From: CAVUEG01 sp963740525
GTDB lineage: Bacteria > Actinomycetota > Actinomycetes > Propionibacteriales > Nocardioidaceae
Direction of reading: 5' to 3'
Length of the DNA: 64,000 nt
Assembly (NCBI GenBank): GCA_963740525.1
Contig: CAVUEG010000001.1
Coordinates: 124,001-188,000, forward strand
Each line of letters begins with the position of its first letter. Position 1 is the first letter of the stretch. Made by a program: the position numbers and the translations under genes. Below are positions 46,406-54,683 of this stretch, piece after piece. The notes under the pieces are model-generated. The model saw nothing but the letters and a program-made list of their open reading frames with translations, searched no databases and was not told the DNA's origin.

Positions 46406-48187
46406 CTACCGGACGCTGTAGTCGCGGAAGCCTCGCTTGGTCTTGCGACCGAGGTAGCCCGCGGTGACCAGGTGCTCCAGCAGCGGAGCGGGGGCGAACC
46501 CGGGCTCGCGGAACTCGAGGTACAGCTCGCGCTGGATCGCGAGCGAGACGTCGTTGCCCACGACGTCGAGCAGCTCGAACGGCCCCATCGGCAGCGCACA
46601 GCCCTGCTTCATCGCGGTGTCGATGTCGTCGGCGGTCGCGTAGTGCGCCTCGAGCATCTTGATCGCGTCGTTGAGGTACGGGAAGAGCAGCGCGTTCACG
46701 ATGAAGCCCGCCCGGTCGCCGCACGAGACGGCCACCTTGCCGACCTTCTCGCACAGCGCGCGAGTCGTCTCGGCGACCGCGTCGTCGGTGCTCACCGTGC
46801 TCACCACCTCGACCAGCTTCATGATCGGAGCCGGGTTGAAGAAGTGCATGCCCACGACGTCCTGGGGACGCTTGGTGGCCTGTGCGCAGGCGATGATCGG
46901 CAGCGAGGACGTGGTGGTCGCCAGGATCGCGCCCGGCTTGCAGATCTCGTCGAGGTTCTCGAAAAGCGTGGTCTTGACCTTCAGGTCCTCCGCGATCGCC
47001 TCGACCACGATGTCGACCTGGGAGAGGTCGTCGAGCGAGGTGGTGCCGGTGAGCCGCCCGAGCACCTCAGCCTTGGCCGACTCCTCCAGCTTGCCGCGCT
47101 GGATCGCCTTGTCGAGCGACCGCTCGATCGTGGCAGCGACGCCGTCGACCTTTGCCTGCGAGCGGCCGACGTACAGCACGTCGTACCCGGCCTTGGCGAA
47201 GACCTCCACGATGCCGGTCGCCATGGTCCCGGTGCCGACGACACCGACCTGCCGGATGTCGTGACGCAGCTGGGCCCTGTCGTCCGGGGAGGGTGTCTGG
47301 TCGTCGGTCACCACGACCGGGCTGTCGGCCGCCTCGTAGGTGTAGAAGCCCCGGCCGGTCTTCCGTCCGAGCATCCCGGCGGTGACCATCTGCTTGAGGA
47401 TCGGGGTGGGGGCGTGCAGCCGGTCCCGGCCCTGGCGGTACATCGTCTCCAGGATCTCGTACGCCGTGTCCAGGCCGATCAGGTCGAGGAGCGCCAACGG
47501 ACCCATCGGGTAACCACAGCCGAAGCGCATGGCGGCGTCGATGTCCTCGCGGGAGGCGTAGCGCCCCTCGTACATCGACACCGCGTGGTTGAGGTAGCCG
47601 AAGAGCAGCGTGTTGGCGATGAAGCCGGCCTTGTCGCCGCAGACCACCGGGTTCTTGCCCAGCGACCGGCACAGCTCGGCGACGTCCTCGAGCACGTCCG
47701 GCTCCGTGACCACGGTCTGCACGATCTCCACGAGGTTCTGCACGGGAGCCGGGTTGAAGAAGTGGATGCCGATCACCCGACCCGGCTGGGCGTTGGCCGT
47801 CGAGATCTCGGTGACCGAGAGCGAGGAGGTGTTCGTGGCGAGGACGGCGGTCGGACCGACGATGGCATCGAGGGAGCGGAAGATCGCCTTCTTGACCTCC
47901 AGCGACTCGACCACGGCCTCCACGACCAGGTCACAGTCCTTGAGATCGGTCATCTCCGTGGTCAGGTCGAGGCAGTCGAAGATCTGGCGCTGCTCGTCGT
48001 CGGAGAGCTTCCCTCGCTTCACGGCGCGGTCGGTCGAGTGCTGCACGTGTGCGCGGCCCCGCTCCAGGCTCTCGGGGGCGAGCTCGACGCCGACGACGCG
48101 GTAGCCGTTGCGGGCGAACACCTCCGCGATGCCGGCACCCATGGTGCCGAGTCCGACAACGCCGATGGTCTTGAAGTCACGAGGCAT
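46406..48187 (-). CDS. tandem 3-hydroxyacyl-CoA dehydrogenase (two fused copies)
   Basis: 593 residues made of two full 3-hydroxybutyryl-CoA dehydrogenase units. Each has a Rossmann motif (GVVGLGTMGAGIAEVFARNG near residue 9; GVVGTGTMATGIVEVFAKAG near 300), a catalytic-His stretch (VIGIHFFNPAP; VVGMHFFNPAP) and a C-terminal dimerisation part (DAAMRFGCGYPMGPLALLD; DTAMKQGCALPMGPFELLD). It oxidises 3-hydroxyacyl-CoA or, in reverse, reduces acetoacetyl-CoA, linking the thiolase to crotonase and Ccr. Both copies look active. Tandem forms are known in actinobacteria. Confidence 0.93.
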   Translation of the reverse strand: MPRDFKTIGVVGLGTMGAGIAEVFARNGYRVVGVELAPESLERGRAHVQHSTDRAVKRGKLSDDEQRQIFDCLDLTTEMTDLKDCDLVVEAVVESLEVKKAIFRSLDAIVGPTAVLATNTSSLSVTEISTANAQPGRVIGIHFFNPAPVQNLVEIVQTVVTEPDVLEDVAELCRSLGKNPVVCGDKAGFIANTLLFGYLNHAVSMYEGRYASREDIDAAMRFGCGYPMGPLALLDLIGLDTAYEILETMYRQGRDRLHAPTPILKQMVTAGMLGRKTGRGFYTYEAADSPVVVTDDQTPSPDDRAQLRHDIRQVGVVGTGTMATGIVEVFAKAGYDVLYVGRSQAKVDGVAATIERSLDKAIQRGKLEESAKAEVLGRLTGTTSLDDLSQVDIVVEAIAEDLKVKTTLFENLDEICKPGAILATTTSSLPIIACAQATKRPQDVVGMHFFNPAPIMKLVEVVSTVSTDDAVAETTRALCEKVGKVAVSCGDRAGFIVNALLFPYLNDAIKMLEAHYATADDIDTAMKQGCALPMGPFELLDVVGNDVSLAIQRELYLEFREPGFAPAPLLEHLVTAGYLGRKTKRGFRDYSVR

Positions 48188-48232
48188 GCGCGCATCCTGC
48201 CACGGGGGAGCCTCCTACCGCCGTGAGCAAGT

Positions 48233-48246
48233 TCACCCGCCGGTAA
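48233..48246 (-). promoter_or_regulatory. candidate TTACC-N4-GGTAA-type site upstream of the hydroxyacyl-CoA dehydrogenase gene
   Basis: TCACCCGCCGGTAA has one mismatch to the dyad and sits about 46 bases before the start codon at 48187. It is framed by an outer AAGTT/AACTT pair. It shares the 12-mer ACCCGCCGGTAA with the site upstream of ecm. Confidence 0.4.
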
Positions 48247-48297
48247 CTTCCCGGCCGGGCATCAAGGATCCGACGCCTGACGGTAGGTTCTGGCGAC

Positions 48298-48981
48298 GTG
48301 AGACTCGTCGTTGCGCGCTGCCAGGTGGACTATGCGGGACGGCTCACCGCCCATCTGCCGATGGCCACCAGGCTGATCATGGTCAAGAACGACGGCTCGG
48401 TCCTGGTGCACTCCGACGGGGGTTCGTACAAGCCCCTGAACTGGATGAGCCCACCGTGCCGTCTCGTCGAGGGCGAGACCGAGGACGGCACCGCGGAGTG
48501 GCTGGTCACCGGCAAGGACGGTCCTGACGGCGACACCCTGCGGATCCTCCTGCAGGAGGTCATCAGCGACAGCCGACACGACCTCGGCATCGACCCCGGG
48601 CTGCGCAAGGACGGCGTGGAGAAGCACCTTCAGGAGCTGCTCGCGGACCACCCGGCCACGCTCTCGGCCGGCCTGACGCTCGTACGCCGCGAGTTCCCTA
48701 CGGCGATCGGCCCCGTGGACCTGATGTGCCGGGACGCCGAGGGGCGCTCCGTGGCGGTCGAGATCAAGCGGCGCGGTGACATCGACGGTGTCGAGCAGCT
48801 CACCCGCTACCTCGAGCTGCTCAACCGCGACCCCCAGCTGCGTCCGGTGCGCGGCATCTTCGCCGCCCAGGAGATCAAGCCCCAGGCACGCGTGCTCGCC
48901 ACGGACCGGGGCATCGCCTGCGCGCTCGTGGACTACGACCTGCTGCGTGGGATGGACGACCCGGAGTCCCGGCTCTTCTGA
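48298..48981 (+). CDS. nucS: endonuclease NucS (non-canonical mismatch repair)
   Basis: 227 residues. NucS cuts both strands at mismatches and replaces MutS/MutL in actinobacteria. The N-terminal DNA-binding half has LIMVKNDGSVLVHSDGGSYK; the C-terminal RecB-like nuclease half has GPVDLMC (Asp141) and VAVEIKRRGDIDG (Glu155, Lys157), the metal-binding catalytic set. It begins with GTG 48298. A TAGGTT -10 box at 48284-48289 ends eight bases before the start, so the mRNA is probably leaderless. Confidence 0.94.
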   Translation: MRLVVARCQVDYAGRLTAHLPMATRLIMVKNDGSVLVHSDGGSYKPLNWMSPPCRLVEGETEDGTAEWLVTGKDGPDGDTLRILLQEVISDSRHDLGIDPGLRKDGVEKHLQELLADHPATLSAGLTLVRREFPTAIGPVDLMCRDAEGRSVAVEIKRRGDIDGVEQLTRYLELLNRDPQLRPVRGIFAAQEIKPQARVLATDRGIACALVDYDLLRGMDDPESRLF

Positions 48982-49055
48982 GTGGGTGTGTCCCCATCTC
49001 TCCCCCGAGGCGGAAGCGGAGGGCGCACCGACAGCGGCATGTGCCTGCGCTTCGG

Positions 49056-49421
49056 TCAGCCCTGTGAGGGTTCGACCGAACCACCGCTGTGGATGGGCCG
49101 GACCTCGAGGCCGCCGCCCTGTCGGACGACCGGATTGGTGGCCGCTGTTGCGAGCGCAGCGTCGAGGTCCGGGGCCTCCAGGATGTAGACACCAGCGACT
49201 ACGTGGCGTGAGTCGACGTACGGCCCGTCCGTCACCGCGTCACGCCGAACGGCCTTGGCCATGGCCCGTGGCGTGAACGCCCAGGCACCGGTCATCGTGG
49301 CTTGCGAAGCCAACTCGATCGCGTGGTCGTCGCAGACGGCGATCTCGGCCGAGGTGTCAGCGGTCTCGTCCGGCTCGTGAGCGGAATCGTCGCTGTAGAT
49401 GAGGACTGCGAACTGAGGCAT
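49056..49421 (-). CDS. YCII/DGPF-domain protein
   Basis: 121 residues. MPQFAVLIYSDD at the start, then TDGPYVDSRHVVAGVYILEA and the closing LEVRPI are the pattern of the YCII-related (DGPF) family, small ferredoxin-like dimers of unknown function often linked with ECF sigma factors. No sigma gene is adjacent here. The DGPF element reads DGPY. ATG 49421 gives the family N-terminus; upstream frame has none of its features. Confidence 0.8.
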   Translation of the reverse strand: MPQFAVLIYSDDSAHEPDETADTSAEIAVCDDHAIELASQATMTGAWAFTPRAMAKAVRRDAVTDGPYVDSRHVVAGVYILEAPDLDAALATAATNPVVRQGGGLEVRPIHSGGSVEPSQG

Positions 49422-49735
49422 GGCGGCCTTTCCCAAGACTTCGGCAACCCCGACCAGCAACCGATGGCACCTCCAACCCTGCCACAGGAGCGCGCTTGTG
49501 AGCGGAACCGGCAGCACCCGCGGTGACCCACCAGAACGCCCGCTGACCGGGACTCGACGAGGTCGCCGTTCGCAGCGCTTCGACGGATGAACCGCGGTCC
49601 ACCAAGGGAACGACCGCTGGGAACATCGCGATGATGTCACCGTTTGCTGCTAGAACGTTCAGCACGTGCGAACCGCCGGCCGCGACCCTGGGGATTCCCA
49701 ACCATGCGTCCGCCCGAACTACGAAAGGAAAGCTC
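49422..49735. other. 314-base divergent intergenic region
   Basis: No gene is supported here. It must hold the promoters of the YCII-domain gene and of the alpha/beta hydrolase at 49736. The only structure I see is TAGAACGTTCAG near 49650, a short palindrome around GAACGTTC. AAGGAAAG before 49736 is the ribosome site of the hydrolase. Confidence 0.5.
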
Positions 49736-50272
49736 GTGGACCGCAAGGCGATCATCTTCCACGGAACCGCCGCAAGCCCTGACGTCGTATGGCTCCCTTG
49801 GCTGCGAAAGCGGCTGATCGAACGTGGCTACGCCGTCGAGGCGCCGCACTATCCCGGACTCAACCTCGAATCCATCACCACATTCCTGCCGAAGGTCTTG
49901 GCCAACCACACGTTCGATGCGAACACCGTCCTTGTCGGACACTCAGGCGGTGCAGCGCTACTGCTCGCGATCCTGGAGCACATCGAAACGAGGGTGGACC
50001 AGGCCATCCTGGTTGCCGGCTACTGCACCCAGCCGAACTCTGAGGACGAACCCGTCCTGCAGGACTCGTACGACTGGGCGGCGATCCGGGCCAATGTCCG
50101 TGACCTGTACTTCATCAACTCCCGCGAAGACCCCTACGGCTGCGACGACAAGCAGGGGCGCGCCATGTTCGAACGGCTCGGCGGCACCCAGATCATCCGC
50201 GACGAAGGCCACTTCGGAGACTTCGACCAGCCGTACGAGACCTTCGAGCTCCTCGACAGGCTGATCGATTGA
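49736..50272 (+). CDS. RBBP9/YdeN-type alpha/beta hydrolase
   Basis: 178 residues, the short hydrolase type. It starts AIIFHGTAASPDVVWLPWL. The nucleophile elbow is VLVGHSGGAALLLAIL (Ser in GHSGG). SREDPYGCDD should provide the Asp and IIRDEGHFGDFD the His. GTG 49736 is supported by AAGGAAAG upstream. Proteins of this group are serine hydrolases of unclear substrate. A hairpin lies 24 bases after the stop. Confidence 0.85.
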   Translation: MDRKAIIFHGTAASPDVVWLPWLRKRLIERGYAVEAPHYPGLNLESITTFLPKVLANHTFDANTVLVGHSGGAALLLAILEHIETRVDQAILVAGYCTQPNSEDEPVLQDSYDWAAIRANVRDLYFINSREDPYGCDDKQGRAMFERLGGTQIIRDEGHFGDFDQPYETFELLDRLID

Positions 50273-50605
50273 CGGCGATACGAGCGCACGCTACGCGGCA
50301 TGAGCGGTCACGCTATGCCGTACTGACAGCGGCAGATGAGTGCGGTCGTGCACCGCTTGACCGGCGAGCGGCTTGGGCTCACCGCAAGCCCAACGGAGGC
50401 GTCGACAACGCGGAGGACGAAGCCCACCAGTTCGCACCGCCCTGACCACCCGCCACGTGAGAGCCCGGTGCCGACCGCTCATCGACATGACCTGGTTCAC
50501 TGCCAGGCAAAGCCCCGCGCGGCGTGGCGCACCACCTGTTTGCTCGACTCGGGACATGGTGAGGCAAGGACTGCCCGGGTTCTGCGCTGACGAGGAGCAC
50601 ATGGA
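50273..50605. other. 333-base intergenic region
   Basis: Apart from the hairpin at 50297-50319 and the ribosome site (GAGGAG) before the lipoprotein gene, I find no supported gene or repeat. Short open frames here have no recognisable protein character. Confidence 0.5.
50297..50319 (+). terminator. hairpin downstream of the RBBP9-like gene
   Basis: GGCAT-g-AGCG-gtca-CGCTATGCC forms a 9-bp stem with one bulged G and a 4-base loop, 24 bases after the stop. No T run follows, as is usual for hairpins in GC-rich actinobacteria. Confidence 0.45.
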
Positions 50606-51220
50606 ATGCGTTCGACCTCCCTGCTCATCGTGTTTCTCACCGTCGCGCTGACCGGATGTGGGACCACCACCGAGTCGAGCCCACCGGGGTCGCCGGTGGG
50701 TGGTGACGTGACCACCACGGCGCAAGCACTCGCCTTCGTGGCAGCCGAGCACGCCGGGACACCTTCCTCGGCGACCGGAGAGAACGACGCGGCCGAGGAG
50801 TTCGACTCCAAGGCGGTCGGGACCGAACTGCGATACGGCTCGGATGGCGAGTACGACGGCGACATGCTCGTAGTGGCGGTAGGCCAGGGCCTGGACAAGA
50901 CGGCGACCGACTGTGAAGCCGAGACCAACAAGTCCCGGGCAGGCTGCGTGGAAACCGACCAGGGCATGCTGATGTGGGAGGGCATGGCCCCCGAGTCGGA
51001 TCCGGGCGTCGTCTACGTGGTTGTTGACAAGGGCGACACCACCGCGCTCCTGTTCTACGCCGGACCGACGATCACCGGCGACCCCCGCGAGTTGGACATG
51101 CCCATCTCGATCGATGACCTGTTCGCGATCGCCAACGACCCGCGTGTGGATGTGACCACCTCCCAGGAGGCGGTGGACGCCGGAGCAGACCTGCCATTCT
51201 GGCAGGACCCAAGTCGCTGA
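50606..51220 (+). CDS. lipoprotein of unknown function
   Basis: 204 residues. The N-terminus MRSTSLLIVFLTVALTGC is a lipoprotein signal with lipobox LTGC and Cys18 as the lipidated residue. The mature part starts with a Thr/Ser/Pro linker and then an acidic domain (AALAFVAAEH-like start, YDGDMLVVAVGQG, VVYVVVDKGDTTALLFYAG) with a Cys pair around ATDCEAETNKSRAGC. GAGGAG precedes the ATG. It is probably anchored outside the cytoplasmic membrane. No family is recognised. Confidence 0.75.
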   Translation: MRSTSLLIVFLTVALTGCGTTTESSPPGSPVGGDVTTTAQALAFVAAEHAGTPSSATGENDAAEEFDSKAVGTELRYGSDGEYDGDMLVVAVGQGLDKTATDCEAETNKSRAGCVETDQGMLMWEGMAPESDPGVVYVVVDKGDTTALLFYAGPTITGDPRELDMPISIDDLFAIANDPRVDVTTSQEAVDAGADLPFWQDPSR

Positions 51221-51348
51221 GACCTCATGGCGGAGCCGCCGGTGCGGCCGAAGGATCGCTCATCGGCCGGGTGCCCGCATGGACGCGCTCATCGGCATGA
51301 CTGCGCACCATGCGTCAGATGCGGATGTTCCGCGTGACGGCTGGCCCG

Positions 51349-51354
51349 TACGAT
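51349..51354 (+). promoter_or_regulatory. -10 box of a leaderless gene
   Basis: TACGAT fits TAnnnT and ends seven bases before the GTG at 51362, so transcription would start at or next to the start codon. No ribosome site is present, in agreement with a leaderless mRNA. Confidence 0.45.
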
Positions 51355-51361
51355 CCGGGTC

Positions 51362-52219
51362 GTGTGTGACGAAGCGGTCGATTGGGCTGAGTCCGTCCTC
51401 GGTGAGCCCGTCGTAGAGGTGACTGAGCTGTCGGGGGGCCTCACCTCGACGATGTTGGCTCTCTCGCAGCCCTCCGGCGCGCGTTCCGTCCTTCGGCTGA
51501 TGACGAACGAACCTTGGCGGACGCACGGCGCCGATCTGACCCGCCGCGAGCGCGCTGCGCAGGTCGAGCTGGTTGCGACACCGGTGCCGGCGCCTGTGAG
51601 TCTCGGGCTCGACGCCGAAGGCGCCAGCACCGGCGTCGCGGCCCACTTGATGTCGCGCCTGCCGGGCGTTCCTACCGCCCATGCAGACGACCCGACTTTG
51701 GCCGCTATGGCCGAGATGCTCGCCACCATCCACGATGTCCACCCGGTGGAACCGTTCCGCGACTATCAATCGTGGGCATGGGAGGCGAAGTGGATAGTTC
51801 CGACCTGGACTCGTCACCCCGACGCGTGGGCGCGCTCCTTCGACATCCTCCTCGAGGAGCCGCCCACGTACGAGCCGACCTTCCTTCACCGGGACTTCAG
51901 CCACCGGAATCTTCTGTGGCTCGACGGCAGGATCTCTGGCGTCGTCGACTGGGTCGAGACCTCGACCGGGCCCGCCTGGCTCGACGCCGCCCACGCGGCG
52001 ACCAACCTCGCCGTCGGCTACGGCCCGGAGCCGGCCGCTTCCTTTCTGAGCGCGTACGCGGCGGCGACCGGCACCCGGCCTGACCGGTACTGGCTGGTCA
52101 TGGACGCGGTGGGCTTTCTCCCGCCGCCGGGCAAGGAGCCCTTCTTCGGTTCTGCCGGCGAGCTCGACCGGTTGGACACCTGGGTTCAGCAGGTCGCCTC
52201 TACTGATTTCCCGTTCTGA
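51362..52219 (+). CDS. aminoglycoside phosphotransferase (APH)-family kinase
   Basis: 285 residues with the APH/choline-kinase fold. SGGLTSTMLAL is the nucleotide loop. The catalytic loop is FLHRDFSHRNLLW (Asp in HRDF) and the metal site is GVVDWVET. The family covers antibiotic, homoserine and small-alcohol kinases, so no substrate is claimed. GTG 51362 follows the -10 box directly. A perfect hairpin follows its stop, so it is a single-gene transcript. Confidence 0.85.
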   Translation: MCDEAVDWAESVLGEPVVEVTELSGGLTSTMLALSQPSGARSVLRLMTNEPWRTHGADLTRRERAAQVELVATPVPAPVSLGLDAEGASTGVAAHLMSRLPGVPTAHADDPTLAAMAEMLATIHDVHPVEPFRDYQSWAWEAKWIVPTWTRHPDAWARSFDILLEEPPTYEPTFLHRDFSHRNLLWLDGRISGVVDWVETSTGPAWLDAAHAATNLAVGYGPEPAASFLSAYAAATGTRPDRYWLVMDAVGFLPPPGKEPFFGSAGELDRLDTWVQQVASTDFPF

Positions 52220-52220
52220 G

Positions 52221-52237
52221 GCGGTCCGAAGGACCGC
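52221..52237 (+). terminator. hairpin terminator after the APH-family gene
   Basis: GCGGTCC-GAA-GGACCGC is a perfect 7-bp stem with a 3-base loop, beginning one base after the stop codon. Confidence 0.6.
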
Positions 52238-52344
52238 ACGTTCCCCGGCAGGTCCGCGCACCATCAGCGGCCTGCGAGGGCGTGCGGTACATGGTCCGCG
52301 GTGTCAGGATTCCCAAAAGCCCTTCGATTGAAAGAGGTGCTCGC

Positions 52345-52632
52345 GTGTTCGTTGTCATCGGATTGTGGGAGCTCGACCCTGAGCTGCGAGAGATGCAGAG
52401 GCAAGTCCTGGACGGGATAGTCGCCGGAGTTGGCCAGGCGCCGGGGATCGTCAAGGGCTATTGGGCAGAAGGCATCACCGATCCGCCCCGGTCACACACT
52501 TTCATCGTGTTCGCCGATCGCGTGTCGGCCGAGTCCTTCGCGGCAGACGTCCGCGCAAACCTCGAGAACCAGGCCCGGGCAGGGGTCACCAACCTCGGTC
52601 TCGACCTTGCGGAGATCTCAGCTACGACATGA
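52345..52632 (+). CDS. small dimeric alpha-beta-barrel-like protein
   Basis: 95 residues. VIGLWELDPELREMQRQVLD, then APGIVKGYWAEG and HTFIVFADRVSAESFAADVR, give a beta-alpha-beta pattern like small antibiotic-monooxygenase-type dimers; no catalytic residue is evident. GTG 52345 is chosen because GAAAGAGG lies eight bases upstream; a longer frame to 52282 has no ribosome site. The function is unknown. Confidence 0.65.
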   Translation: MFVVIGLWELDPELREMQRQVLDGIVAGVGQAPGIVKGYWAEGITDPPRSHTFIVFADRVSAESFAADVRANLENQARAGVTNLGLDLAEISATT

Positions 52633-52744
52633 CCGGCAGATCCATCGCACTCACATCGACATGAACGTGCACCTTCGCGCCCTGCACCGCCTCCCGCGCA
52701 TCGGGACCCACCCAGTGAGAGCGCCAGTGACCACTCGGCCAGGG

Positions 52745-52784
52745 CTCGCGCGAACGTTACCTACTGGCGCGTAACCCGCGCGAG
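52745..52784 (+). promoter_or_regulatory. compound inverted repeat upstream of the beta-helix gene
   Basis: Outer arms CTCGCGC and GCGCGAG enclose inner arms GTTAC and GTAAC (52756-52760 and 52771-52775). The inner pair resembles the TTAC...GTAA dyads upstream of acyl-CoA genes in this window. It lies about 45 bases before the start at 52830. Confidence 0.4.
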
Positions 52785-52829
52785 GCACCGTCGTTGGAGG
52801 TAGAACACGTTCCCACGATCGGAGAACCC

Positions 52830-54683
52830 ATGCCGGCACGCCGCGCGGGCGCCCTCACGGCCCTGCTCACCCTGTTCACCCTGGTCCTCGGCGGGATGCT
52901 CGCGCCGTCCGCCACGGCGCACGAGGAGCGGCCGGCGTCCTTCCCCGACGGCACCGGTCATGTGCCGAAGTTCCTAGGTCTGGACAACCCGCGACACCGG
53001 GTGGTGTGCAAGGCCGGCTCGGCGAAGAGGATCGCCCGGATGGACGCGGGCGCCCTGAAGCGCCGCAACCGCCAGCTGCTCCGTGAATGCCACTTCCACT
53101 CGATCCAGACCGCGATCAACTCGATCCGGCACCGTCGTACGTCGATCTACGTGCTCCCCGGCATCTACACGGAACGCAAGTGGGCCGACCAGAAGCGGAG
53201 CCACTACTGCTCCAACCTGTCGACGCAGTCCAACGACCCGGTGGCCGCTTCGGAGTACATCGGCAGCATCACCTCCCCCGACACCGAGTCCCGCGCGGAG
53301 CAGCGCAGCAACCCGATCGCGCTCTCCTACTCCGACCAGAGGCGTTGCGCGCACAACCTGAACCTGATCGCGATCTTCGGAGACTCGACCCCGAAGAACA
53401 AGTCGATCGCCTGCGACAGCAAGTTCTGCGGCACCCAGATCGTCGGGACCGGCCCCCGCAAGCGCTCGGTGACGATCGACAACAAGTTCTCCAAGCTCAA
53501 CGGGATCCGCGCCGACCGGATGGACGGCGTCTACCTGAGCAACTTCACCGTGCAGCAGGCGGAGTTCAACTCGCTCTACGTGCTCGAGACCGATGGCTTC
53601 GTCGTCGACAGAGTGATCGCCAGGGCCAACGACGAGTACGGCATCCTCGCCTTCGCCACCGACCACGGGCTGATCCAGCACACCGACACCTACTTCAACG
53701 GCGACTCCGGCATCTACCCCGGCTCGGCCTCGGACCTGAACGGCGACAACCCGAACTTCAAGCCGGTCCGGTACGCCATCGAGATCAAGCACAACCGCAG
53801 CCACGACAACACGCTCGGCTACTCCGGGACGGCTGGCAACTCGGTCCATGCTCATGACAACCGGTTCTACGACAACGCGACGGGCATCGCGACGGACTCG
53901 CTCTTCCCCGGGCACCCGGGCCTGCCGCAGGACCACGCCCGGTGGAACCAGAACAAGGTCTACTCGAACAACTCGAACTACTACACGAAGTACGTCGACA
54001 CCGGCATCTGCGCCAAGCCGATGGCCGAGCGCGGCTACATGCAGGGCACGGTGTGCCCGGTCGTGCCGGTCCCGGTCGGCACGGGCCTGCTGATCGCCGG
54101 GGGCAACTTCGACTCGGCCGACCACAACCACTTCTACGACAACTGGCGCTACGGCGCGATGCAGATCTGGGTCCCCGCCTCGCTGCGCGACGACTACGAC
54201 CCCTCGCACCAGTACGACACGTCGAACAACAACCACTTCGTGGGCAACACGATGGGGTTGCGACCCAACGGCTCCAAAGCCCACAACGGGATGGACTTCT
54301 GGTGGGACGACGAGGGCGGCGGCAACTGCTGGGAGCACAACACCTCCTCCCGTGGTGAGGCCACGAACAACTTCTCCGCGCCGGTGCCGTCGTGCGCGGC
54401 GGGTGGCTCCGTCTTCACGCCCGGCGCCTTCGTCAAGGACTCCGGCTTCCTTTCCTGCGCCGAGTACGACCGCGGCGACCCGAACTTCAACCACCCGCCC
54501 GAGTGCAACTGGTTCGACAGCCCGCCCAAGCCCACGGACGACTCCGGCGACCCGTTCCCCCCGAGCCAGGCGGCCACTGCGGTCAGCCCCTCCGGCAGCC
54601 AGGTGAGCGGGGTCGGTGTCCTCGGACTGCTCGGCCTCGGTGTGATCGTGGTCGGGCTCGGCTTCCGGCAGCGCCGTGCGTAG
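52830..54683 (+). CDS. secreted right-handed parallel beta-helix protein with C-terminal membrane anchor
   Basis: 617 residues. Residues 1-30 are a signal peptide (ALTALLTLFTLVLGGMLAPS, cleavage near ATA-HEE). The body is a pectin-lyase-like beta-helix with Asn-rich rungs (HNRSHDNTLGYSGTAGN, HDNRFYDNATGIATD, NHFYDNWRYGAMQIW, NNNHFVGNTMGL). The end is a Ser/Pro stretch, one transmembrane helix (VGVLGLLGLGVIVVGLGF) and a basic RQRRA stop-transfer. It is probably exposed at the cell surface and may bind or cleave a polysaccharide; catalytic residues cannot be assigned. GGAGA precedes ATG 52830. Confidence 0.85.
   Translation: MPARRAGALTALLTLFTLVLGGMLAPSATAHEERPASFPDGTGHVPKFLGLDNPRHRVVCKAGSAKRIARMDAGALKRRNRQLLRECHFHSIQTAINSIRHRRTSIYVLPGIYTERKWADQKRSHYCSNLSTQSNDPVAASEYIGSITSPDTESRAEQRSNPIALSYSDQRRCAHNLNLIAIFGDSTPKNKSIACDSKFCGTQIVGTGPRKRSVTIDNKFSKLNGIRADRMDGVYLSNFTVQQAEFNSLYVLETDGFVVDRVIARANDEYGILAFATDHGLIQHTDTYFNGDSGIYPGSASDLNGDNPNFKPVRYAIEIKHNRSHDNTLGYSGTAGNSVHAHDNRFYDNATGIATDSLFPGHPGLPQDHARWNQNKVYSNNSNYYTKYVDTGICAKPMAERGYMQGTVCPVVPVPVGTGLLIAGGNFDSADHNHFYDNWRYGAMQIWVPASLRDDYDPSHQYDTSNNNHFVGNTMGLRPNGSKAHNGMDFWWDDEGGGNCWEHNTSSRGEATNNFSAPVPSCAAGGSVFTPGAFVKDSGFLSCAEYDRGDPNFNHPPECNWFDSPPKPTDDSGDPFPPSQAATAVSPSGSQVSGVGVLGLLGLGVIVVGLGFRQRRA

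Noticed and set aside
46202..48226. Open frame of 674 codons on the + strand opposite the tandem dehydrogenase
   Set aside because: Covers exactly the real gene in reverse and has no protein-family character. The same holds for long frames opposite glgB, ccr, the beta-helix gene and murA.
50273..50605. Transposase or recombinase remnant
   Set aside because: The region is gene-poor, but no frame shows transposase motifs and no terminal inverted repeats or target duplications are seen.
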